In this document: positions 36,770 through 46,071 of the stretch, in pieces
How the letters are laid out: each line of letters opens with the position of its first letter
Numbering within the stretch: position 1 is the stretch's first letter
NCBI GenBank assembly: GCA_003554585.1
Contig: PWGV01000026.1
Coordinates: 1-51,167, forward strand
DNA: 51,167 nt
Source of the DNA: Halobacteroidaceae bacterium
GTDB lineage: Bacteria > Bacillota > Halanaerobiia > B1SED10-174
Direction: 5' to 3'
Notes under the pieces: model-generated
Told to the model about the DNA's origin: nothing
The model's database searches: none
What the model saw: only the letters and a program-made list of their open reading frames with translations
Position numbers and translations under genes: made by a program

Positions 36770-37551
36770 ACATTTACCCTCCACTGGCGGAAGATATTCT
36801 TTTCATCAAAAACCCTTTTCATTTCTCTCTGCAGCTTTTCCTGCAAACTATCCTGGTCGAAAAATCTTCTCATCCTTCCGGAATCAATAAGACTAACAGT
36901 CCCGGTTTCTTCAGAAATTACCAGGGCCAGGGCATCGGAATGTTCGGTAATTCCAATTCCCGCCCGGTGTCTGGTGCCAGGTGAACCTTTTAATTTACTG
37001 GTTTCTGCCAGGGGAAGAACACAAGACGCAGCCTTAATTCTCCCATCACTAATAATTACTGCTCCGTCGTGGAGAGGATTTTTAGGTGAAAAAATTCCGA
37101 TAAGCAGCTGGGTTGAAATAACGCTATCCAGGATGGTCCCTTCTTCAATAAAATCTTTAAGTCCTGTTTCCCGCTCGATTACAATAATTCCTCCCCAGCC
37201 TTTTTCCGATAACCGGAAGGCTGCGGAAGCAATTTCCCTGCTCGTTTTTTCTCGATCTACCGCTACGGGATTGAAAAACCTGCCCCGCCCGAGGTGTTCC
37301 AGGGCTCTTCGAAGCTCTGGCTGAAAAACAATAGGTAGAGCCACGACCAGAAAGGTCATCGAATTTCGAAGAATCCAGCTAATGGTTGTAAAACCCAACC
37401 AGTCACTCAGCAAAGCAGTGATAAACAGTAAAACCAGCCCTTTAAGAAGCTCTACCGCTCTTGTCCCTTTGATAAGTAAAATCAGCCGATAGAACACGTA
37501 GGCCACAATCAAAACATCAATAATATCTCTGATTGCTGAAGTCCAGAACAT
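36766..37551 (-). CDS. cdaA: Diadenylate cyclase CdaA
   Basis: CdaA (261 aa) makes cyclic di-AMP from two ATP at the inner membrane. Three N-terminal transmembrane helices (~residues 5-85) precede the DAC domain with the catalytic HDGAVIISDG and GTRHRAGIGITEHSDALALVISEE. The ATG follows AAAGGAGAAGGG. It heads the operon cdaA-cdaR-glmM-glmS-acpS-nnr-alr and is divergent from the CPBP-type gene. Confidence 0.97.
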   Translation of the reverse strand: MFWTSAIRDIIDVLIVAYVFYRLILLIKGTRAVELLKGLVLLFITALLSDWLGFTTISWILRNSMTFLVVALPIVFQPELRRALEHLGRGRFFNPVAVDREKTSREIASAAFRLSEKGWGGIIVIERETGLKDFIEEGTILDSVISTQLLIGIFSPKNPLHDGAVIISDGRIKAASCVLPLAETSKLKGSPGTRHRAGIGITEHSDALALVISEETGTVSLIDSGRMRRFFDQDSLQEKLQREMKRVFDEKNIFRQWRVNV

Positions 37552-37655
37552 AGCACCCTTCTCCTTTGAATAATTATTTCCACATGGTTATTAAAAAGTC
37601 CTTTCCAGAAGGGAAATCCACCCCCGATGTCTAAGCTTCTTTTTGAGGTGAAAAA

Positions 37656-38366
37656 ATGGCCAAAAAAGCTAAACATTCGCTCTGGAATATTAAAGATATA
37701 ATTATCCTTCAATTTATTTTTTACCTTATACGGGAAGCAATCCGTTGGAGCCAGGAGGTCCTGGTTTCGGGGGACAGTATTTTAAACCTCCTGCTTCCAG
37801 TAGTGGGTCAACTGGTGTTTTTAGGAGTTGTTTTTTTCTGGTTATTTTTCCTTTATGAAGTACCTCCACCCTACCTCGGGTTAACCTTAGAAAAACTTAA
37901 AAGCGGGGCTATTCTTGGTCTGAAACTTGGCATCCCGCTAATTCTTCTCACCGTTTTTCTGATTAATTTTCCCCTGACCGCCCAAGAAAGTTCCCCTAAT
38001 TTTTCTCCCGTTTTTTATATTACCGATGCGGAGCAGCTAGCAACTTCCTTGCTCTACCTTGTCCTTTTCGCAGCATTGTTTTTCCTTCCAGCACTGGGTA
38101 CAGAGCTGTATTTCCGTGGCATAATAGCAGGCTATTTCCATCGTAAATGGGGAGCTTCTATTGCAGCCGTCCTCAGTTCAGCCTTTTTTGCAATCTTCTG
38201 GGCAAGTCTGCACCCAGGGTGGCTTCTTTTCCATTTTCTTCTGGGCTTGGGTCTTTATTATTTTTACACCAGCCGGGAAAGCCTCTGGCCAGGAGTTATT
38301 TACCTCTCCCTGGTCAAAGCAGGCCTGACTTTGTATGCAGTCGGCTGGCAATATTTTAATATTTAA
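37656..38366 (+). CDS. CPBP-type (CAAX protease/Abi-like) membrane protein
   Basis: This 236-aa protein has about six to seven transmembrane segments. The C-terminal half resembles the CPBP intramembrane protease family. Motif 1 reads TELYFRG (usually EExxxR, so the first glutamate is replaced by threonine), motif 2 is around FWASLHPG, and motif 3 is HFLLGLGLYYFY. Loss of the first glutamate may mean altered or no protease activity. The ATG follows GAGGTGA. It is a single-gene unit closed by a bidirectional terminator. Confidence 0.75.
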   Translation: MAKKAKHSLWNIKDIIILQFIFYLIREAIRWSQEVLVSGDSILNLLLPVVGQLVFLGVVFFWLFFLYEVPPPYLGLTLEKLKSGAILGLKLGIPLILLTVFLINFPLTAQESSPNFSPVFYITDAEQLATSLLYLVLFAALFFLPALGTELYFRGIIAGYFHRKWGASIAAVLSSAFFAIFWASLHPGWLLFHFLLGLGLYYFYTSRESLWPGVIYLSLVKAGLTLYAVGWQYFNI

Positions 38367-38367
38367 A

Positions 38368-38395
38368 AAAGCGGGGTCAATTGAGACCCCGCTTT
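38368..38395. terminator. Bidirectional terminator between the CPBP gene and kbl
   Basis: An 11-bp stem (AAAGCGGGGTC / GACCCCGCTTT) with loop AATTGA. The minus-strand side ends in six T residues and serves kbl; the plus-strand side ends in TTTATTT and serves the CPBP-type gene. Confidence 0.9.
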
Positions 38396-38397
38396 AT

Positions 38398-39576
38398 TTA
38401 GACCAGCTTCAATTCTTTTCCTATTTTCCCGAATTTATCCAGAGCAAAATCAAGATCTGACTTACTGTGAGTAGCAGAAATCATTACCCTGATCCTTGCC
38501 TTCCCGCGGGGAACAAGTGGAAAGCCGATTGCCTGGGCAAAAATTTTCTCCTCCAGGAGTTTTTTGCTGAATTCTGCAGCTTGATGGGCTTCACCAATTA
38601 TAACAGGTGTTATCGGGGTTTCAGTTACTCCTGTATCCAGACCTATCTCCTTGATACCCTCCTGGAAATAACGGGCGTTATCCCAGAGTTTTTCAACCAG
38701 TTTTCCGCTCTCAGAAAGAACTCGAACCGCTTCCAGTGTAGCTGCTGTATCAGGAACTGTCAGGGCAGAACTGAAAGTAAAGGGACGGGCTTTCTGAACC
38801 AGGTATTCAATCAGCTTTTGGCTGCCTGCAATTACTCCTCCCATAACTCCCAGGGCTTTAGAAAAAGTTCCAACTTCCACATCAACCCGCCCATGCAGGT
38901 TGAAGTGATCAACAATTCCCCGGCCATCCCGGCCAACTACACCTTCCCCATGGGCATCATCCACAAAGGTCATTGCCCCATATTTCTCGGCAAGTTCAAC
39001 TATTTCCGGGAGAGGAGCAATGTCACCATCCATACTGAAAACACCATCAGTTATTATCAGTTTTTTGCCTTCCGGAGTTTCTTTGAGAACTTTCTCCAGA
39101 CCCTCCATATCGTTGTGGGGGTAAACTTTTTTATTGGCCCGACTCAGCCGGGATCCATCAATAATGCTGGCGTGGTTGAGCTCATCACTTATTATTGTAT
39201 CGCCTTTATCGGCAAGGGCGGGAATCGCCGCAAGATTTGCCATGAAACCTGACTGTAGAACCAGAGTCGCTTCTACCCCTTTAAATTTGGCGAGTTCTTC
39301 TTCCAGTTCTTTGTGAATGGTCATTGTGCCGGCTATTGTTCTAACAGCTCCCGGCCCTACCCCATATTTTTCAATTGCTTTTTTTGTTGCCTCTTTTATC
39401 CTCGGATCAGCAGCAAAGCCAAGGTAATTATTGGAACAGAAATTCAGTACTTTTTCTCCTTTAATCTGCACCCATGCACCCTGGGCTCCTTCTAAAGTTT
39501 TGATATCCTTATAAAGCCCTTCATCTTTTAATTCCTGCAGATCACGATCGATAAAATCCATTTTCCCCTGTTTCAT
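38398..39576 (-). CDS. kbl: Glycine C-acetyltransferase (2-amino-3-ketobutyrate CoA ligase)
   Basis: This PLP enzyme (392 aa) of the alpha-oxoamine synthase family splits 2-amino-3-ketobutyrate with CoA into glycine and acetyl-CoA. [15 protein letters not shown], the PLP-contact [11 protein letters not shown] and the lysine in [12 protein letters not shown] are conserved. The ATG follows AAGGAGG by eight bases and lies 12 bases after tdh, whose product supplies its unstable substrate. The pair degrades threonine. Confidence 0.96.
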   Translation of the reverse strand: MKQGKMDFIDRDLQELKDEGLYKDIKTLEGAQGAWVQIKGEKVLNFCSNNYLGFAADPRIKEATKKAIEKYGVGPGAVRTIAGTMTIHKELEEELAKFKGVEATLVLQSGFMANLAAIPALADKGDTIISDELNHASIIDGSRLSRANKKVYPHNDMEGLEKVLKETPEGKKLIITDGVFSMDGDIAPLPEIVELAEKYGAMTFVDDAHGEGVVGRDGRGIVDHFNLHGRVDVEVGTFSKALGVMGGVIAGSQKLIEYLVQKARPFTFSSALTVPDTAATLEAVRVLSESGKLVEKLWDNARYFQEGIKEIGLDTGVTETPITPVIIGEAHQAAEFSKKLLEEKIFAQAIGFPLVPRGKARIRVMISATHSKSDLDFALDKFGKIGKELKLV

Positions 39577-39588
39577 CTTGGATCCTCC

Positions 39589-40626
39589 TTAAGGATATAA
39601 TATTACTTTACCACACGACCCGGAAAGAACCAGGTCGAAGGCTTTTTCAAATTCTTCAAAAGAAAAAGAATGGGTGACAAGGGGCTTTAAATCAAGTCCC
39701 GAGGTCAGCAGGGCTTCCATTTTGTACCAGGTATCATACATCAAACGACCATTGATCCCGTAAAGTTTGGCACCCTTGAAAACCAGACCATCGTTAATAT
39801 CCAGGCTTACATTCCCGTCCGTAATTCCCAGGAGAGAAATCCAGCCTCCCTTGCGCAAGGCCTTGAACCCATCATTGATTGCTTTTTCTTTCCCCGCCAT
39901 TTCCAGGAAAACATCGGCACCCAATCCATCAGTTTCTTTTAAAATCTCTTTAACCAGGTCCGTTTCAGCAGCATTATAGGCAAAATCAGCACCAAGTTTC
40001 CGGGCCAGATCCAGGCGGTACTGGTTAACATCAGTAGCAAAAATCTTCCTGGCCCCTGCAAACCGACAGATTGCAACTGCTGCCAATCCAATGGGCCCAC
40101 ATCCAGTTATTAAGACATTGTTTCCGACAATTTCATCAATGAGAGCAGCATGGACAGCATTACCTACCGGATCCTGGATGGCAGCTATTTCTGCGGGGAT
40201 ATTGGGGTTCATAACCCAGATGTTCTCAGCGGGAACCCGCACGTACTCAGCAAAACAACCATCGGTATCCACTCCGATTATCTCTACATCCTGGCAGATA
40301 TGACCCTGACCTGTTCTGCAGAAAAAACATTCTCCGCAGATAAAATGGCCTTCGGCAGAAACTATTGTCCCCTCTTTTAGATCTTCTACTCCGGAACCAA
40401 CTTCTACTATCTCTCCACAGAACTCGTGTCCAAAAATCAGAGGGGGTTTAATCCGGGATTCAGCCCACTGATCCCAGGAATAAATGTGCCCGTCTGTCCC
40501 ACATATTGCTGCTGTCTTAACTTTTACCAGAACTTCCCCGGTTTTGATCTGGGGGATGGGCACCTCTTCCAGAGAAGCCCCTGATGCGGCTTTTTTCTTC
40601 ATTAATGCTTTCATGGTTTTTGCCAA
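39589..40626 (-). CDS. tdh: L-threonine 3-dehydrogenase
   Basis: This 345-aa zinc alcohol-dehydrogenase-family enzyme oxidises L-threonine to 2-amino-3-ketobutyrate with NAD. Catalytic zinc ligands are in AAICGTDGHIY and FGHEFCGEIVE. The structural zinc loop has four cysteines (CGECFFCRTGQGHIC), and the NAD fold has ITGCGPIGLAAV. The TTG start lies behind GAGGAG. It is the first gene of tdh-kbl. Confidence 0.95.
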   Translation of the reverse strand: MAKTMKALMKKKAASGASLEEVPIPQIKTGEVLVKVKTAAICGTDGHIYSWDQWAESRIKPPLIFGHEFCGEIVEVGSGVEDLKEGTIVSAEGHFICGECFFCRTGQGHICQDVEIIGVDTDGCFAEYVRVPAENIWVMNPNIPAEIAAIQDPVGNAVHAALIDEIVGNNVLITGCGPIGLAAVAICRFAGARKIFATDVNQYRLDLARKLGADFAYNAAETDLVKEILKETDGLGADVFLEMAGKEKAINDGFKALRKGGWISLLGITDGNVSLDINDGLVFKGAKLYGINGRLMYDTWYKMEALLTSGLDLKPLVTHSFSFEEFEKAFDLVLSGSCGKVILYP

Positions 40627-40826
40627 AAAAAATCACTCCTCACCTCATAATATTGATGCAAGAAGACCAAGTCGCTTCTGGATCTTATGCTTTTTTCTCA
40701 CAAACCCTCTGCTTATAACTACGTTAAAAAATGCGCAAACCCTTTAATAAGTTTTGTAAGTAGAAACAGGATTTTTTGAATTTTTAGTTAATAAGATTAA
40801 TTATAACCTGCAAAAAGGAGGCTGTT
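40627..40826. other. Divergent spacer between tdh and the aldo/keto reductase
   Basis: 200 AT-rich bases that must carry both promoters. TATAAG/TATAAC-like -10 elements occur on both strands (around 40711-40716 minus and 40801-40806 plus), but neither has a -35 hexamer at normal distance. No riboswitch was recognised. Confidence 0.4.
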
Positions 40827-41786
40827 ATGGACTATAATTCTTTAGGTAGGTCGGGTTTAAAGGTCAGCGCCCTGGGCCTGGGCTCTTCTCAGTACAGTTT
40901 CTTCTGCCAGCATGATAACTTGCACACTATTAGAGAATGCCTGGCGGCAGCATTAAATGGAGGAATAAACTACATCGACACCTCCGAACAGTACGGCCTG
41001 GGAAAGGCCGAACTTATAATAGGCGAATTAATGCGCTATATTCCGCGGGATCAATTTATCATCGGAACCAAAGTAATGTACGGGGGAACCAAACCCAGTC
41101 AAAAAGGGTTAAACCACAAACACATTGTTGACGGCCTTCACAATAGTCTGCATCGATTGCAGTCTGATTACGTAGATATTCTCTACTGCCATGGATATGA
41201 TCCTGATACCTCCATTCATGAAACCGTTCGGGCCATGGATCATCTTGTTCATGAAGGCAAAATTCGCTACTGGGGAACTTCCGAATGGTCGCGAAGCCAG
41301 ATCGAAAAAGCTCATAGCGCGGCCCGGGAGTTAAACGCAGTTCCTCCTCTGGTTGAGCAGGTTAAATACAACATTTTTTCTCGCAAGCGAGTAGAAGAAG
41401 AATACGCACCCCTCTATCCCAAATACGGGATGGGGCTAACCACTTACTATGCCCTTTATGCAGGTGTCCTTACCGGTAAATACCAGGAGGGCATACCCAA
41501 AGGAAGCCGAATCGGAAAATTCCAATGGCTTTCCCAGGAAGGTTATCTGGAGGAAAAGAACCTTAAAATCATCGATGAATTAAAAGAAATTGCCCATAAC
41601 CTGGACAGTACCCTGGCCAAGCTGGCGGTAGCCTGGTGTTTAAAAAATTCAAAGGTCAATTCCGTTGTAATCGGGGCCACTAATAAAGATCAAATTGAAG
41701 AAAATATCAAGGCAATCTCGGTTAAAGAAATGCTTACTGAAGACGTAATAGCCAGGATCAACAGGGCTGTTAAGAAATTCAGTTAA
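40827..41786 (+). CDS. Aldo/keto reductase
   Basis: This NAD(P)H-dependent oxidoreductase (319 aa) of the AKR (beta/alpha)8 barrel superfamily is closest to the Kv-beta/YghZ-like branch. The catalytic aspartate and tyrosine are in DTSEQYGLGKAE, the lysine in GTKVMYGG and the histidine in LYCHGYDPDT. The C-terminal cofactor loop is SVVIGATNKDQIEENI. The substrate is unknown. The ATG has a strong AAAAAGGAGG. It is convergent with the P-loop gene across a shared terminator. Confidence 0.9.
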   Translation: MDYNSLGRSGLKVSALGLGSSQYSFFCQHDNLHTIRECLAAALNGGINYIDTSEQYGLGKAELIIGELMRYIPRDQFIIGTKVMYGGTKPSQKGLNHKHIVDGLHNSLHRLQSDYVDILYCHGYDPDTSIHETVRAMDHLVHEGKIRYWGTSEWSRSQIEKAHSAARELNAVPPLVEQVKYNIFSRKRVEEEYAPLYPKYGMGLTTYYALYAGVLTGKYQEGIPKGSRIGKFQWLSQEGYLEEKNLKIIDELKEIAHNLDSTLAKLAVAWCLKNSKVNSVVIGATNKDQIEENIKAISVKEMLTEDVIARINRAVKKFS

Positions 41787-41820
41787 AAAAACCCTGCAGC
41801 CAAATGCTGCAGGGTTTTTT
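41786..41820. terminator. Bidirectional terminator
   Basis: A 15-bp stem (AAAAAACCCTGCAGC / GCTGCAGGGTTTTTT) with a five-base loop lies between the stops of the aldo/keto reductase and the convergent P-loop gene, with T runs on both strands. Confidence 0.92.
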
Positions 41821-41822
41821 CT

Positions 41823-43139
41823 TTACTTGAGAACTCGCTCCAGGATAATATCCTTGAGATTGGGTTCACCAATTTCCTGTAATTCATAACGAACTCGGTA
41901 AGCAGGTTTATCAATTTTTACCAGGCGGCGAAGGTCAATGGGAGTCCCAATAAGGACTGCGTCTGCTTCCGCCCGGGCAATGGTTTCTTCCAGTTCATCC
42001 ATCTGCTTCCGGCCGTAACCCATTGCGGGCAATATATCAGAAAGGTGGTTATATTTCTCAAATGTATCAACAATTGATCCAACCGCATAGGGCCGGGGGT
42101 CAACCAGTTCACTGGCCCCATATTTCCGGGCTGCAATAGCCCCTGCTCCATAAGCCATGTTTCCATGGGTCAAAGTTGGCCCGTCTTCTACTACCAGCAC
42201 TTTTTTCCCGGTAAGTTCTTTAGAATTTTCAACAAAAATCGGGGAGGCAGCTTCAACAACAGTGGCTTCGGGGTTGGCTTTTCGGACATTTACCCGGACC
42301 TCTTCGACCTTTTCTGGATAGCTTGTTTCGATCTTGTTAATTATAACTACATCAGCCATGCGGAGGTTAGTCTCTCCGGGATAGTAAGCCAGTTCATCTC
42401 CAGGCCGATGGGGATCAACGAGTGTAATGAACAGGTCTGACCGGTAAAATGGCAGGTCGTTATTCCCTCCATCCCAGAGGATAACATCTGCTTCTTTTTC
42501 TGCTTGCTTGAGAATTTCCTGGTAGTCAACTCCAGCAAAAACAACGAAACCATTGTCAATATGGGGTTCGTACTCTTCCCTTTCTTCAATTGTGCAATCA
42601 TGTTTGTCCAGGTCATCATAGGTTGCAAAACGCTGGCAGGTTTGCTTGGCAAGATCACCGTAAGGCATGGGGTGGCGGATTATTACTACCTTTTTCCCTT
42701 CGTCCTGCATGATCTTAGCTACCCGTCGGGTGGTCTGACTTTTTCCAACACCGGTTCTGACCGCACAAACAGCAACCACCGGGACATTGGCCTTGAGCAT
42801 GGTTGTATCGGGTCCCATGAGTCTAAAGTCAGGACCTGCAGCCATAACAACGGAACCTTTGTTCATAACTTCCTGGTGGGAAATATCGCTGTAGGCAAAA
42901 ACAACCTGGTCTACATCTTTTTCTTTAATCAGCCTGATCAGTTCAGATTCATCATAAATAGGTATCCCATCAGGATAAAGGGGACCAGCCAGTGTCCCCG
43001 GATATTTTCTTCCGTGAATATCAGGGATCTGGGTTGCAGTAAAAGCCACCACCTCGTAATCTTCATTGTCACGGAAATAGGTGTTAAAATTATGAAAATC
43101 CCTTCCCGCTGCACCCATAATTAGAACTTTTTGTTTCAT
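41823..43139 (-). CDS. Cyclic 2,3-diphosphoglycerate synthetase-like P-loop protein (COG2403)
   Basis: This 438-aa protein has an N-terminal Rossmann-like segment (KVLIMGAAGRDFHNF) and a central P-loop NTPase domain with Walker A in VRTGVGKSQTTRR and a late DVVIINKIE. It resembles archaeal cyclic 2,3-diphosphoglycerate synthetase and the bacterial proteins annotated as predicted GTPases. Whether the bacterial members make cyclic 2,3-DPG is not established. The ATG follows GAGGAGGG. It lies 12 bases after the radical SAM gene and is the last gene of that operon. Confidence 0.85.
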   Translation of the reverse strand: MKQKVLIMGAAGRDFHNFNTYFRDNEDYEVVAFTATQIPDIHGRKYPGTLAGPLYPDGIPIYDESELIRLIKEKDVDQVVFAYSDISHQEVMNKGSVVMAAGPDFRLMGPDTTMLKANVPVVAVCAVRTGVGKSQTTRRVAKIMQDEGKKVVIIRHPMPYGDLAKQTCQRFATYDDLDKHDCTIEEREEYEPHIDNGFVVFAGVDYQEILKQAEKEADVILWDGGNNDLPFYRSDLFITLVDPHRPGDELAYYPGETNLRMADVVIINKIETSYPEKVEEVRVNVRKANPEATVVEAASPIFVENSKELTGKKVLVVEDGPTLTHGNMAYGAGAIAARKYGASELVDPRPYAVGSIVDTFEKYNHLSDILPAMGYGRKQMDELEETIARAEADAVLIGTPIDLRRLVKIDKPAYRVRYELQEIGEPNLKDIILERVLK

Positions 43140-43151
43140 ATAAGTCCCTCC

Positions 43152-44132
43152 TCAGTTTATTATATTGATGGACTGCCCACATTTCGGGCAGGCGTTTCCC
43201 TTCTGCAGATCAATTGTAACCTGAAAACCTCTTTTTATAACTACATAACCACATTGAGGGCAGTAGGTGTGTTGATAACGGAAATCTGATATATTCCCCA
43301 GGTAAACATAGGATAATTTTTCCCCGGCCAGGTGATACAGTTCTTCTAACTTTTTAATGCTGGTGGGAGAAGTGGTAAACTTGTATGCTGGAAAATAGCG
43401 GGACAGGTGAAAAGGAGTTTCAGGGCCAATTTTTTCTGAAATCCAGTCAACCAGACGCCCTATTTCAGCATTACTATCATTTACTCCTGGGATTATCAGC
43501 GTGGTTATTTCAACATGGCAGTTACGGGCAAAAAGCAGGGTATTCTTTAAAACCCGGTTTAAATTCCCCTGGCAATAACGGAAATAGGTTCCGCTGGAAA
43601 AAGTTTTGATATCAATGTTTACAGCATCTATATAGGGTAGAATTTTTTCTAAGGGAGCAGGGTTGATATAACCGTTGGTTACAAGAACAGTTTTCTGCCC
43701 TTCTTCTTTGAGCCTGGGAAGCATATCCCAGATAAATTCATACCACATTAGAGGCTCAGCATAGGTAAAGGCCAGACCAATATTGTCCGGCCTCTGGACC
43801 CGGGAGATAAGGTCCCAGCAGGTTGTATCCTGGGTTGCTACATTCCCCTGAGCAAGGGCCCAGTTCTGACAAAAACCACAGTTAAAATTGCAGCCAAAAG
43901 TTCCCGCTGATAGAATTTGTGACCCGGGGAAAAAATGATACAGGGGCTTTTTTTCAATGGGATCCAGGGCAAGGGCTGCAATTTTTCCATAATTTAAAGC
44001 AACAACCTTTTCCCCCATGTTTTTCCTGACCCCACAGAGACCAACAGCGCCGGTATCAAGAAAGCAGGATTGAGGACACAATTCACAGCGGAATCCTTTT
44101 TCTTCTCGCTTATAATAAGCTGCTTCCTGCAA
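43152..44132 (-). CDS. amrS: AmmeMemoRadiSam system radical SAM enzyme
   Basis: This 326-aa protein resembles pyruvate formate-lyase-activating enzymes. An N-terminal cysteine motif (CELCPQSC ... GLCGVR) precedes the radical SAM cluster CNFNCGFC. The barrel follows, and a C-terminal zinc ribbon of two CPxCG pairs ends the chain. It belongs with the AMMECR1 and Memo-like proteins in a widespread system of unknown function. The TTG start lies eight bases after GGGAGG. Its neighbours are the AMMECR1 fusion upstream and the P-loop protein downstream. Confidence 0.92.
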   Translation of the reverse strand: MQEAAYYKREEKGFRCELCPQSCFLDTGAVGLCGVRKNMGEKVVALNYGKIAALALDPIEKKPLYHFFPGSQILSAGTFGCNFNCGFCQNWALAQGNVATQDTTCWDLISRVQRPDNIGLAFTYAEPLMWYEFIWDMLPRLKEEGQKTVLVTNGYINPAPLEKILPYIDAVNIDIKTFSSGTYFRYCQGNLNRVLKNTLLFARNCHVEITTLIIPGVNDSNAEIGRLVDWISEKIGPETPFHLSRYFPAYKFTTSPTSIKKLEELYHLAGEKLSYVYLGNISDFRYQHTYCPQCGYVVIKRGFQVTIDLQKGNACPKCGQSINIIN

Positions 44133-44202
44133 GTATTTTTCCTCCCAACGTTATAATATTCCCTCAATTTAACCATCTTCCTGCCTGGGATGCAAAAATT
44201 AT

Positions 44203-45537
44203 TCACTCCTGTATATACCTTTCAACCTGGAACCTTTCCAGAAGAACATCAGGGGTTCCACCCAAGCCAGCCTTCATTTTAGCGATTTCCACTTGTTCCT
44301 CTACAGAATTAATTCCCTCCAGGTCAGGAAGTAAAACTCCTTTTTTCCCGCCTTTCTCGACGATCACACCGTATTTTTTGTGATCCAGGGCCGCAATACT
44401 ATCTACAGGTTCGGGTGGATGAATTACATCGACGGAAAAGACAAGCTCTGCCAATTCCTTTTTACTGACAGGGGGAAATCGAGGATCCTTAAAAGCAGAT
44501 TGGATGGCATTCCTGATAATTTCCTGGGCAAGATTTTTTTGGGTAGGCTCCAAGGTCCCAATACAGCCCCGCAATGATCCATCGCGGTTTTTAATGGAAA
44601 CAAATGCTCCCGCCATAACTTTAAACAGGTCCGGAAGCTCAGAAGGAGGTTCCATTACCTCCTTTTTTTCCAGGTAGGTTTCCACTGCTTTTCTAGCTAA
44701 TTCGGGAGGGGTAACACTTCCCTCGGTAAAATAGGCTACTCCATAACCAACTCCAAAAGGTCCTTCATAGGAGAGCACCTGGCTCTTAATTGATTGGCCC
44801 GAAAGAACACCTGCAAGAATTAAAAGGGGCCGCAGACCGCATTCTCCCGCTTTTTCTACAAGTATCGGATCCAGGTCTTTTAATTCAGACAGGTCCCCTT
44901 TTTTTATTATTTCCAGAATTTTCTCATCGAATTCCCGCCCCCGGGAACTATACCCGGCGGGAGCATTTTTAGTAAGCCGATGGGATAAATCTCCACTGGC
45001 AATGATCCCGATCCGGGCCGGGTAGTCGGCGAAAACTCCCTGTAGAATCTTTCCTGCTTCAATTAATTCCGGGTAGGTTAAAAGCCCCATGTTCAGGGGA
45101 ACCAGGGGTAAATCAACACCCTGCTCCTGGAGAAAATATAGGGGAACAAGCACACCGTGATCTAGTTCCGGGGTTATCCTAAAACGTTTACAATCTTCTT
45201 CTCGAAGTTTTCGAAAGGGTATTTTTTCTCTTTCCATTTCCTGGTTAATATTCTCACTCAATGTTTCTTCCAGTTCCAGGGTAAGGTTAACCTCGGGATG
45301 ACCAAAGGCAGCAAAAGAACCCTGGATGGGGTTCACATGGAGACTGCTAATAACATCAGAAAAAACAGGACCGTGGGGACTTATTGTCACGAGAACATCG
45401 AGGTTTTTAACTGCAAAAATCCGACCCAATTCCTCCATTGACTCAATCGTCTTCGCAACTTTTTTCCTCTCTCCACCCCCAATTTCGGGAATAATAATTG
45501 GTGGGTGAGGGGCTAAAGCCGCAATTTCCAAGGGCAT
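44203..45537 (-). CDS. amrA: AmmeMemoRadiSam protein: LigB/Memo-like domain fused to AMMECR1
   Basis: This is a 444-aa two-domain protein. Residues ~1-265 are a class III extradiol-dioxygenase/Memo-like domain with candidate metal histidines in LAPHPPIIIPEIG, SPHGPVF and GDLSHRLTKNAP. Residues ~275-444 are the AMMECR1 domain, with the family signature SLRGCIGTLEP and FKDPRFPPV. In many genomes these are separate genes; the fusion links them physically. Molecular function is unknown. The ATG follows GGGAGGT. It heads the operon with the radical SAM enzyme. Confidence 0.9.
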   Translation of the reverse strand: MPLEIAALAPHPPIIIPEIGGGERKKVAKTIESMEELGRIFAVKNLDVLVTISPHGPVFSDVISSLHVNPIQGSFAAFGHPEVNLTLELEETLSENINQEMEREKIPFRKLREEDCKRFRITPELDHGVLVPLYFLQEQGVDLPLVPLNMGLLTYPELIEAGKILQGVFADYPARIGIIASGDLSHRLTKNAPAGYSSRGREFDEKILEIIKKGDLSELKDLDPILVEKAGECGLRPLLILAGVLSGQSIKSQVLSYEGPFGVGYGVAYFTEGSVTPPELARKAVETYLEKKEVMEPPSELPDLFKVMAGAFVSIKNRDGSLRGCIGTLEPTQKNLAQEIIRNAIQSAFKDPRFPPVSKKELAELVFSVDVIHPPEPVDSIAALDHKKYGVIVEKGGKKGVLLPDLEGINSVEEQVEIAKMKAGLGGTPDVLLERFQVERYIQE

Positions 45538-45642
45538 TTTTTTTACCTCCCTAAATTTTTTTACCCTTCAAAAATATTTTTTCATCCCTTCATGCAAGGA
45601 TTTTGACATTTCGGGTCCTTTTCCCTGCGTGAAAAAAATAAA

Positions 45643-45668
45643 AATCCTGGCCATAAATGACCAGGATT
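45643..45668 (-). terminator. Intrinsic terminator after rpsI
   Basis: A 12-bp stem with one G-T wobble (AATCCTGGTCAT / ATGGCCAGGATT on the minus strand) and a two-base tip lies seven bases after the rpsI stop, followed by TTTATTTTTTT. Confidence 0.9.
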
Positions 45669-45675
45669 GTTGTTT

Positions 45676-46068
45676 TTAACGCTTGGAGAATTGGGGTGCC
45701 TTCCTTGCTTTTTTCAAACCGTATTTTTTTCTTTCTTTCATGCGGGGATCGCGGGTCAGCATACCTGCTTTTTTCAAGGGGACCCGATAATCTTCGTCGG
45801 CATCCAGCAGCGCCCGAGCAATTCCATGTCGGACTGCTCCAGCCTGGCCTGAAATTCCCCCACCTTGAACTTTTACTATTATGTCAAAATTGCCAGCATT
45901 TCCGGTAATCTCCAGGGGTTGAATAATCATTTTTTCCAGGGCTTTCCGCTGGAAGTATTCGGGAGCAGGTTTGTCATTAATCTTAATTTCTCCTTTACCC
46001 GGGAGGAGGCGAACACGGGCAACCGATTCTTTTCTACGACCGGTTCCTATATAGTAATCTCTTTGCAA
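45676..46068 (-). CDS. rpsI: 30S ribosomal protein S9
   Basis: S9 (130 aa) has the expected [14 protein letters not shown] near the start, [21 protein letters not shown] in the middle and the basic tail ending [11 protein letters not shown] that reaches the ribosomal P site. The start is TTG behind AGAGGAGG, three bases after the rplM stop, so rplM and rpsI are one unit. Confidence 0.98.
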   Translation of the reverse strand: MQRDYYIGTGRRKESVARVRLLPGKGEIKINDKPAPEYFQRKALEKMIIQPLEITGNAGNFDIIVKVQGGGISGQAGAVRHGIARALLDADEDYRVPLKKAGMLTRDPRMKERKKYGLKKARKAPQFSKR

Positions 46069-46071
46069 TGT

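Noticed and set aside
40627-40826. Riboswitch or T-box in front of tdh
   Set aside because: No T-box sequence or glycine-riboswitch core was found; only plain AT-rich sequence is seen.
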